This document shows, piece by piece, positions 1 through 5,918 of a DNA stretch of 11,140 nt. Every line of letters starts with the position of its first letter. The first letter of the stretch is position 1. Source of the DNA: an uncultured Collinsella sp. (GTDB taxonomy: Bacteria; Actinomycetota; Coriobacteriia; Coriobacteriales; Coriobacteriaceae); the NCBI GenBank assembly GCA_900759565.1, contig CAAEVV010000061.1, positions 1 through 11,140 on the forward strand, in the 5' to 3' direction. Made by a program: the position numbers and the translations under genes. The notes under the pieces were generated by a model. That model made no database searches. It saw only the letters and a program-made list of their open reading frames with translations, and was not told where the DNA came from.

Positions 1-2423
1 CACACCTTGGTAACGATCTTCTGGTGCGCCTTTTCGACCTCTTCGCTGGTGAGCGTGTGGTCGTCGGAGCGATACGTAAGCGCAAAGGCCATGGATTTCT
101 TGCCCACACCCACGCGGACCGGATCACGGTAGACATCGAACAGGCGCACGCCCTCGAGCAGCTTGCCACCGGCGCTGGTAATACGGCGCTCAAGATCCTC
201 GCAGGTCACGGAGTTATCGACCACGATAGCAAGGTCGTGCTCAACAGCCGGGTACTGCGAGAACTCGCGGTAGTTCTCCTGGTTGCGGGCGCCCTTGATC
301 AGCTTGTCCAGATCGAGCTCAAAGGCAACGACGACCTCATCGATGCCCATCGCCTCGCGCGCCTTGGGGTGAATCTCGCCGACCCAGCCCAGCACGGTGC
401 CGCCGGACAGGACCTCGGCCGCACGACCCGGCTGCAAGAAAGCGTAGCCCTCGCCCTCGACGGGACGGAAGCGGACCTTCTCGATGCGCAGCTGGGCGAG
501 CAGCTCCTCGACAATGCCCTTGCCAAAGAAGAAGCGCAGCTTGCGGTACTTCATACTCCAGGACTGCTCGCTCCACTGGCCCGAGAGCACACCCGCCACG
601 GACTTGGTCTCCTTGGGCAGGCTGGCGTTCTCGCGACCGTGGAACAGGCTGCCGACCTCGTACAGGTGCACGTTGGGCGTACCGTGCGCCTCGTTGTAGG
701 CCACGGACTGCAGCAGGCCCGGCAGCAGCGAACGACGCATCTCGGTCTGCTCGGCTACCAGCGGGTTCATGAGCACCACGGGGCAACCGCGGCCCTCGGT
801 GGACATACCGATCTTCTCCAGGTCGCCCGGAGCGGCAAAGCCAAAGGTCGTGGTCTCGTTGAGGCCGCAGGCGCGCAGAATCTCGCCGACCTTGCGGGTG
901 AGCTTCTGCTCGCGGGTCAGGCCGCCGATGTGGTTCTTGGCAGCCGGGATGGTCGCCGTCACGCGGCCCATGCCCCATAGGCGCAGGACCTCCTCGATCA
1001 GATCGATCTCGCGCGGCAGGTCGGGGCGGAAGCTCGGCGGAGTGACCATAAAGTCCTCGCCGTCGCGCTCGACGGTGCAGCCCAGGCGAGTGAGCGAACG
1101 CTCGATAAAATCGGGCTCGATGTCGGCGCCGCAGATGGCATGCACGCGGGCCAGACGCAGCTTAATGCTGTCGATGGTTTTGGGCGCGGGGAACACGTCG
1201 ACGTAGCCGGGAGCGACCTCGCCGCCGGCGATCTCCTCGATGAGCGCGCAGGTAACGTTGGCGACATCCACGCAACCGGTCTCATCGACCTGGCGTTCAA
1301 AGCGAATGGAGGCATCGGAGATCAGCGACAGGTCGCGGCTGGTGTGCGAAGTGCGACCGGCGTTGAAGCAGGCGCTCTCGACCATCACGTCGACGGTGTC
1401 GTCCTCGATCTCGGAATCCATGCCGCCCATAACGCCGGCCAGCGCCACGGGGCGCTCGCCGTCGGTGATGAGGCCCATGCCGGCGTCGAGCACGCGCTCC
1501 TCGCCGTCGAGGGTCGTAAACTTCTCGTCCTGTTGGGCGGCGCGAACCACCACGCGACGATGGCCATCGCGCTCGGCAAAGGTGTCCAGGTCAAAGGCGT
1601 GCAGCGGCTGACCGGTGAGCATCATCACATAGTTGGTGATGTCGACGATGTTGTTGTGCGGGCGCACGCCCAGGGCGTTGAGGCGCTTGACCATCCAGTC
1701 GGGCGAGGGGCCGACCTTCACGTTGCGCACGATGCGGGCGACGTAGCGGTCGCACAGGCCCTCGTCGGCGATCTCGACAGAAAGCTCGTCGTCGGTCGCG
1801 CGGCCAGTCTCGGCCTTGATGGCGGGCAGCTCAACGTGGAAATCGCGGTCGAAGATGGCGCCGGTCTCGCGGGCCATGCCGATCATGGACAGGCAGTCGG
1901 GACGGTTGGGCGTGATCTCGCAGTCGAGCACGGTGTCGCTCGAGCCCACGTACTCGGCAAACGGCATGCCGCAGGGCGTATCCTCGGGCAGGATCATGAT
2001 GCCGGAGTGGTCGCCGCCCAGGCCGAGCTCGCGCGCAGAGCAGTTCATGCCCATGGACACGACGCCGCGAAGCTTGCTCTTCTTGATCTTGACGTCGCCG
2101 GGAAGCACAGCGCCGATCATTGCCGTGACGATGTGGTCGCCGGCCTCGAAGTTCTGCGCGCCGCAGACGATCTGCAGCGGAGCGGGGTTGCCGTCGGCGT
2201 CGAGGTTCTTGTCGCCCACGTCGACCGAGCACACATACATGTGGTCGCTATCGGGGTGCGGGGTCTTGGTGAGCACCTTGGCGGTCACCACGTGGTCGAA
2301 GGACTCGCCCACGGTGTCGATTGCCTCGACCTCGGTGCCGGTACGGATATATTCGTCCGAAAGGGTCTTGGGATCCTCCGGAATATCGATCATGGTCTTG
2401 AGCCAGTCGCAAGAAACACGCAT
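1..2423 (-). CDS. pheT: Phenylalanine--tRNA ligase beta subunit (3' end cut by window edge)
   Basis: Beta subunit of phenylalanyl-tRNA synthetase, which charges tRNA-Phe in the cytoplasm as an alpha2beta2 enzyme with PheS. The minus strand gives 807 codons without a stop. It begins MRVSCDWLKTMIDIPED, the usual PheT opening. An EMAP-type tRNA-binding domain covers about residues 42-160 (HPDSDHMYVCSVDVG at 56-70). A B3/4 editing domain follows (VRPHNNIVDITNYVM, then QPLHAFDLD), then the B5 and catalytic-like core. The C-terminal FDX-ACB anticodon-binding fold starts near residue 716 (REFSQYPAVEHDLAIVV). The reading leaves the window at AHQKIVTKV; by comparison with the family, only roughly 10-15 residues are missing. 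The start is fixed by AAAGGAG at 2430-2436, six bases before ATG. It lies 184 nt behind pheS, an unusually long gap filled by hairpins. Recognition is from conserved motifs; no search was run. Confidence 0.97.
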   Translation of the reverse strand, partial: MRVSCDWLKTMIDIPEDPKTLSDEYIRTGTEVEAIDTVGESFDHVVTAKVLTKTPHPDSDHMYVCSVDVGDKNLDADGNPAPLQIVCGAQNFEAGDHIVTAMIGAVLPGDVKIKKSKLRGVVSMGMNCSARELGLGGDHSGIMILPEDTPCGMPFAEYVGSSDTVLDCEITPNRPDCLSMIGMARETGAIFDRDFHVELPAIKAETGRATDDELSVEIADEGLCDRYVARIVRNVKVGPSPDWMVKRLNALGVRPHNNIVDITNYVMMLTGQPLHAFDLDTFAERDGHRRVVVRAAQQDEKFTTLDGEERVLDAGMGLITDGERPVALAGVMGGMDSEIEDDTVDVMVESACFNAGRTSHTSRDLSLISDASIRFERQVDETGCVDVANVTCALIEEIAGGEVAPGYVDVFPAPKTIDSIKLRLARVHAICGADIEPDFIERSLTRLGCTVERDGEDFMVTPPSFRPDLPREIDLIEEVLRLWGMGRVTATIPAAKNHIGGLTREQKLTRKVGEILRACGLNETTTFGFAAPGDLEKIGMSTEGRGCPVVLMNPLVAEQTEMRRSLLPGLLQSVAYNEAHGTPNVHLYEVGSLFHGRENASLPKETKSVAGVLSGQWSEQSWSMKYRKLRFFFGKGIVEELLAQLRIEKVRFRPVEGEGYAFLQPGRAAEVLSGGTVLGWVGEIHPKAREAMGIDEVVVAFELDLDKLIKGARNQENYREFSQYPAVEHDLAIVVDNSVTCEDLERRITSAGGKLLEGVRLFDVYRDPVRVGVGKKSMAFALTYRSDDHTLTSEEVEKAHQKIVTKV

Positions 2424-2504
2424 CTAGCTCTCCTTTCATACTGAAAGCCTGCGAAGAGATGCAGGTGGAAACTTCAACTTTGTGAACATTCCTTACAAAG
2501 CGAG

Positions 2505-2602
2505 GGTTGTCCAAGTGCGGCAGATCGGCCCGAAAGAGGAGCGCCGCGTACTTTGGTACGCAAGCGACGAATGAACGCCGAGGTGCCGTGCTTGGGCAAG
2601 CC
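2505..2602. repeat. Long imperfect palindrome in the pheS-pheT spacer
   Basis: On the plus strand, 2507-2522 (TTGTCCAAGTGCGGCA) can pair with 2584-2599 (TGCCGTGCTTGGGCAA) through 13 Watson-Crick and 3 G-T pairs. After a two-base mismatch, TCGGC at 2525-2529 pairs with GCCGA at 2577-2581. An unpaired middle leads to an inner stem: CGC/GCG (2542-2544 with 2564-2566), then GCGTAC/GTACGC (2546-2551 with 2556-2561) around a TTTG loop. The whole folds as one hairpin of about 98 bases. It ends 5 bases after the pheS stop and shows no coding sense. It resembles REP/MITE-type intergenic palindromes, but its copy number cannot be judged from one window. Confidence 0.7.
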
Positions 2603-2607
2603 GCAGC

Positions 2608-3684
2608 CTAGAACTGGTTCAGGAAGCGCATATCGCCCGTCATCAACGTGCGCAGGTCGGGCAGGTCGTAGCGCAGGGCCGCGACGCGCTCGGCGCCAAT
2701 ACCGAAGGCGAAGCCGGTGTACTTCTCGGGGTCGATGCCGCAGTTGATAAGGACGTTGGGGTCGACCATGCCGCAGCCCAGGATCTCGATCCAGCCGCTG
2801 TGCTTGCAGAAGTTGCAGCCCTTGCCGCCGCACACGTGGCAGCTCACGTCCACCTCGCAGGAAGGCTCGGTGAAGGGGAAGAAGTGCGGGCGGTAACGCG
2901 TCTTGCGATCCTCGCCAAACATGCACTTAACAAAGTAGTCGAGCGTGCCCTTGAGGTCGCCAAAGGTGATGCCCTCGTCGACGACCAGGCCCTCGATCTG
3001 GTTGAACTGCGGCAGGTGGCAGGCGTCGGCCGTGTCGGGACGATAGACGGTGCCCGGGCAGATCATGTAGATGGGCGGCTTTTGCGACTCCATGGTGTGG
3101 ATCTGCACGCCCGAAGTCTGGGTGCGAAGCAGCACGTCGGACTCGCCATGGGCGTGTGCCTCGGGGTGCGCGACGCTGCCGGGGTTGTTGTCGACCACGT
3201 AGAAGGTATCGCGGGCCGAGCGGCTCGGGTGATCCATGGGAGCATTGAGCGCAGTGAAGTTGTAGTAGGAGGTGTCGACCATGGGGCCGGACTCGACGGT
3301 GTAGCCGATGCCGCAGAAGATGTCCTCGGCCTCCTCGATGATCTGCTTGATCAGGTGCTGGTGACCGATCTGCGGACGGATGCCCGGCAGCGTGATGTCG
3401 ACGGCCTCGTGCTCGAGTGCGTGCTTGAGGGCGGCGGCCTTCATCTCGGTGGTGCGCTCGTCGAGCATGCCCTCGATCAGCTGGCGCATCTCGTTGGCGC
3501 GCTTGCCCATCATGGGACGATCCTCGGGGGCGAGCTTGCCCATCATGCGCATCAGGCCGGTGATGCGGCCCTTGCGGCCGAGCAGCTCAACGCGCGCAGC
3601 CTCGAGCTTGGCGGCGTCGTCGGCGCCTGCGACGAGCTCCTTGGCCTCTTCCTCGAGTTTGACCAGATCATCAATCAGACTCAT
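2608..3684 (-). CDS. pheS: Phenylalanine--tRNA ligase alpha subunit
   Basis: Catalytic alpha subunit of cytoplasmic phenylalanyl-tRNA synthetase: ATP plus Phe plus tRNA-Phe gives Phe-tRNA. It has 358 residues, slightly longer than the usual 330-350. The N-terminal helical arm covers about residues 1-90. The class II core follows, with HPSRSARDTFY (152-162), LLRTQTSGVQIH (185-196), the FTEPSCEVDV strand (271-280) and motif 3 GFAFGIGAERVA (324-335). Cysteines 282, 285, 290 and 293 (CHVCGGKGCNFC) form the metal-like knuckle seen in Bacillus-type PheS. An insertion of about 18 residues, rich in His (H173, H177, H179), separates DTFY from LLRT. The frame stays open upstream to 3795, but that stretch is the T-box terminator. 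The start at MSLIDDLVKLEEE matches the family and has AAAGGG at 3690-3695, five bases before ATG. It is controlled by the T-box leader just upstream, and pheT follows. Confidence 0.97.
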   Translation of the reverse strand: MSLIDDLVKLEEEAKELVAGADDAAKLEAARVELLGRKGRITGLMRMMGKLAPEDRPMMGKRANEMRQLIEGMLDERTTEMKAAALKHALEHEAVDITLPGIRPQIGHQHLIKQIIEEAEDIFCGIGYTVESGPMVDTSYYNFTALNAPMDHPSRSARDTFYVVDNNPGSVAHPEAHAHGESDVLLRTQTSGVQIHTMESQKPPIYMICPGTVYRPDTADACHLPQFNQIEGLVVDEGITFGDLKGTLDYFVKCMFGEDRKTRYRPHFFPFTEPSCEVDVSCHVCGGKGCNFCKHSGWIEILGCGMVDPNVLINCGIDPEKYTGFAFGIGAERVAALRYDLPDLRTLMTGDMRFLNQF

Positions 3685-3702
3685 GTCTTCCCTTTCGTCT
3701 CT

Positions 3703-3754
3703 CGCGCATCCGCACTCCGGGACGGCTGACGCTGCCCGATGCTGCGGATGCGCG
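3703..3754 (-). promoter_or_regulatory. Stable stem-loop between the T-box terminator and the pheS ribosome-binding site
   Basis: A perfect 12-bp inverted repeat: CGCGCATCCGCA (3703-3714) and TGCGGATGCGCG (3743-3754), enclosing 28 bases. Inside, a second short stem is possible (CGGG 3718-3721 with CCCG 3735-3738, then CGGC/GCTG with one wobble). It is distinct from the T-box terminator (3774-3810) and begins about 15 bases after that terminator's U-tract. It leaves the pheS Shine-Dalgarno (3690-3695) free by 7 bases. It would appear only in read-through transcripts. No T run follows, so it is unlikely to be a terminator. A 5'-end stabiliser or a processing site is possible. Confidence 0.65.
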
Positions 3755-3769
3755 GCCCGGTTCGGTAAC

Positions 3770-3810
3770 AAAAAACCGTCCTCGGGCATGTGCATTGCCC
3801 AAGGACGGTT
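3770..3810 (-). terminator. Intrinsic terminator of the pheS T-box leader
   Basis: On the minus strand AACCGTCCTTGGGCA (3810-3796) pairs with TGCCCGAGGACGGTT (3788-3774) over 15 positions including one G-U, with a 7-base loop, and runs into six T (3775-3770). The first arm directly follows the T-box core, so the antiterminator and terminator are mutually exclusive, as expected for a transcriptional T-box. Confidence 0.92.
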
Positions 3811-4055
3811 AAATTCCGCGGTACCACCTTGTTTGACCCGGCGGATGTCTGGCCCGCCGCGCCCACTCTGTGCCTCTTGTCGCGAGGCTCACGGCTTCCC
3901 TACTGGGACTTTGCTGCCACTGGCCGCGTGCCCGTTGAGGTCGCTGCTCGGGAGTGAACGCTTGGCCCTTGCCACCGCAGGAAGGCTTGCAGCCCATGAC
4001 CTTCCCTCTCTTGCCGGCGACGCGGCGGGCAAAACCCTCTCCGTCAACGCATTGG
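3770..4055 (-). promoter_or_regulatory. T-box riboswitch leader, Phe specifier, controlling pheST
   Basis: The minus-strand leader of pheS carries the T-box hallmark GGTGGTACCGCGG (3828-3816) followed by AATTTAACCGTCC, with the UGGU able to pair with the ACCA end of uncharged tRNA. Stem I can be built. Its base pairs GGAG with CUCC; the specifier loop on its 3' side reads GCGUUCA, giving codon UUC (3958-3956) followed by the usual A; the next helix pairs UUUUGCCC with GGGCCAAG; the distal arm pairs GGAAGG with CCUUCC. A small stem GCCTC/GAGGC lies in the linker. A UUC specifier in front of pheST predicts that uncharged tRNA-Phe stabilises the antiterminator and raises expression when Phe charging falls. 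The 5' end is estimated from a weak -10, and the helices were paired by eye. Confidence 0.93.
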
Positions 4056-4060
4056 GCTAT

Positions 4061-4069
4061 AGGATAACA
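4061..4069 (-). promoter_or_regulatory. Possible extended -10 promoter of the pheST T-box transcript
   Basis: The minus strand reads TGTTATCCT (4069-4061), a TGn-extended -10 with a 4/6 hexamer. It is placed so that transcription would start a few bases before stem I of the T-box. No good -35 hexamer is seen 16-18 bases upstream. Position is the main support. Confidence 0.35.
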
Positions 4070-4187
4070 CATTTCGCGAGCGCATCGCCGCGTTCCGTTT
4101 TGTTCGCGCTGGGTACAAGGCAGGTAGCTGTGCAAACTGGCCGTGCACCCGCCTGCGGCGCTCGGCCCGCGAGATTAAGGATACGGC

Positions 4188-5771
4188 ATGGGAAAGAAAC
4201 TCGATAAGAAGGCCAAGGCCGCCGTGGCAAAGGCTGCCAAGGGCGTCAAGGCCGTTAAAGTCGACAAGGCCGTCAAAAAGTTCCGCAAACTCGAGGGCAA
4301 GCTGTGGACTCGCGAGTACCTGCTCAAGATTGCCGAGTTCGATGGAGCGACGATTGCTCCTGCCAACGGCGCTGCCGCCCGTGCCGACGCCATGGGCACG
4401 CTTGCCGGCGAACATCACAAGCTACTGACCAGCGAGAAGTCCGTTGAGCTCGTACGCTCGTTAGCGCGCGAGACGGTTGCAGGCGGACACGTAGACGACC
4501 CGCAGCTGCTCGACGAGATCCGCGTGCTCGGCCGCGACCAGCGCGAGGCAAGCGTTATTCCTACCGAGGAGGCCGAAGCCTGGACCAGGCTCACCTGCGA
4601 GGCCGACGCCGTGTGGCACAAGGCCAAGACGGCCAACGACTGGGCGAGCTTTGAGCCCTATGTGGATAGAATCGTCGCCCAACTTAAGCATCAGGCCGAA
4701 CTCATGGACCCCAAGCGCGACCCATACGACGTTTGGCTCGACCAGTACGAGCGCGGCCTTTCTGCCGAGAGCTTCGACGCGTTTTGCGAGGAGGTCAAGG
4801 CCACGGTCGTGCCGCTCGTGCACGCCATCGGCGAGCGCGGCCAGCAGCCCGATGCCGACTTTTTGCACGCCCGCGTGCCCGAGGCCGCCCAGCGCGCCAT
4901 GAGCTTCGACCTGATGAAGCTCGTCGGCCTGAACCTGGACGACACCACGCTTGCCTTTACCGAGCACCCGTTTAGCGAGGGCTTTGCCGTAGGTGACGCG
5001 CGCATCGCGACACACATCTACGAGGACGATTGCATCTCCAACGTCTACAGCATCATCCACGAGGCGGGGCACACTATGTACGAGCTGGGCGTCAATCCCG
5101 CCTATGCGCGCACCTGTCTGGAGGGCGGCACCTCCATGGGCATCCACGAGAGCCAGAGCCGCTTCTTTGAGAACACCGTGGGCCGCAGCCGCGCCTTTAT
5201 GGGCCCGCTGCTCGAGGTACTGCGCCGTCACGCGCCCGAGGTCTATGGCAGCGTGGACGAGAACACGCTCTACCGTGCCGTGAACATCGCGCAGCCGTCG
5301 TTGATCCGCACCGAGGCGGACGAGCTCACCTATCCGCTGCACGTTATGGTGCGTTACGAGATCGAGCGCATGCTGTTTGCCGGCGAGGCCACGGCCAAGG
5401 ACATCCCGACGCTTTGGAATCGCTTTATGGATGAGTACCTGGGCATTCCCGTCCCCGACGACACGCACGGCTGCCTGCAGGATACGCACTGGAGCGGCGG
5501 CTCGTTTGGCTACTTCCCCACGTATGCGCTGGGCAGTGCCTACGACGCCATGTTTGTGCCGGCCATGTGCCGCGACGGCGTCGACCTCACCGGTGCCTGC
5601 GCGAGCGGCGATCTGGCGCCCGTCCGTGCCTGGCTGGGTGAGCACATTTGGCAGTGGGGCCGCGCCAAAGACGCACCGGAGCTCATCAAGGGCGCGTGCG
5701 ACATGGCGTTCGATGCCCGCTACTACTGCAGCTACCTGCAGGACAAGTTCACCACGCTGTACCAGCTGTAA
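4188..5771 (+). CDS. M32-family zinc metallocarboxypeptidase (thermostable carboxypeptidase 1 type)
   Basis: Peptidase family M32 enzyme, removing C-terminal residues from peptides in the cytoplasm (no signal peptide or membrane segment). It has 527 residues, near the family's roughly 500 plus an N-terminal tail. The zinc site is HEAGH at 291-295 (H291, E292 catalytic, H295), with E321 in HESQSRFFEN (320-329) as third ligand; the 30-residue spacing equals that known for the family. Other M32 blocks present are HPFSEGFAVGDARI (260-273), IRTEADELTYPLH (373-385) and DTHWSGGSFGYFPTYALGS (432-450). Residues 1-34 are very rich in Lys and Ala and are not part of the catalytic fold. AAGGA at 4177-4181 fixes the start, and the next Met (69) lies inside the conserved domain. 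It is divergent from pheST and stands alone; I found no convincing promoter in the short gap. Confidence 0.95.
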   Translation: MGKKLDKKAKAAVAKAAKGVKAVKVDKAVKKFRKLEGKLWTREYLLKIAEFDGATIAPANGAAARADAMGTLAGEHHKLLTSEKSVELVRSLARETVAGGHVDDPQLLDEIRVLGRDQREASVIPTEEAEAWTRLTCEADAVWHKAKTANDWASFEPYVDRIVAQLKHQAELMDPKRDPYDVWLDQYERGLSAESFDAFCEEVKATVVPLVHAIGERGQQPDADFLHARVPEAAQRAMSFDLMKLVGLNLDDTTLAFTEHPFSEGFAVGDARIATHIYEDDCISNVYSIIHEAGHTMYELGVNPAYARTCLEGGTSMGIHESQSRFFENTVGRSRAFMGPLLEVLRRHAPEVYGSVDENTLYRAVNIAQPSLIRTEADELTYPLHVMVRYEIERMLFAGEATAKDIPTLWNRFMDEYLGIPVPDDTHGCLQDTHWSGGSFGYFPTYALGSAYDAMFVPAMCRDGVDLTGACASGDLAPVRAWLGEHIWQWGRAKDAPELIKGACDMAFDARYYCSYLQDKFTTLYQL

Positions 5772-5793
5772 AGCTTAGGCGACACGCCAACGC

Positions 5794-5831
5794 AAAGGGG
5801 CGCCGCAGGATCTATCCCGCGGCGCCCCTTT
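5794..5831. terminator. Strong hairpin between convergent genes, probable two-way terminator
   Basis: A perfect 13-bp stem: AAAGGGGCGCCGC (5794-5806) with GCGGCGCCCCTTT (5819-5831). It is extended by GGAT/ATCC across one mismatch, leaving a CT loop. It begins 22 bases after the carboxypeptidase stop and lies on the far side of glmM on the other strand. Each strand ends its stem in TTT, though no longer T run follows, so termination strength is inferred. Confidence 0.8.
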
Positions 5832-5849
5832 ACACCCAGTCACCAACCC

Positions 5850-5903
5850 GGCAGTTAGGGACGTTCCTATTGTGCCGGCAGAAAAAGAACGTCCCCAGGT
5901 GCC
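5850..5903. repeat. REP-like imperfect palindrome behind glmM
   Basis: The left arm GGCAGTTAGGGACGTTC (5850-5866) matches the reverse complement of the right arm GAACGTCCCCAGGTGCC (5887-5903) at 14 of 17 positions. The middle is itself partly self-complementary around TGCCGGCA (5873-5880), so the full 54 bases can form one long hairpin. It sits 15 bases after the glmM stop and about 20 bases beyond the terminator hairpin. The arms do not resemble those of the pheS-pheT palindrome. It is probably a dispersed intergenic repeat; copy number is not visible here. Confidence 0.65.
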
Positions 5904-5918
5904 AGATTGGCCGCGTAA

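Noticed and set aside
1140..2444. Long plus-strand open frame (434 codons) opposite pheT
   Set aside because: The opposite strand is clearly PheT. The frame is a GC-rich antisense shadow with no ribosome-binding site and no recognisable domain.
2474..2926. Minus-strand open frame crossing the pheS end and the spacer
   Set aside because: Most of it is an out-of-frame reading of PheS; the remainder is the palindromic spacer.
3685..3795. Upstream in-frame extension of PheS by 37 codons
   Set aside because: It would start inside the T-box terminator loop and read through the leader hairpins. The family start and the ribosome-binding site support 3684.
4461..5645. Minus-strand open frame (394 codons) opposite the M32 gene
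   Set aside because: The plus strand encodes the full M32 motif set; this frame is its mirror.
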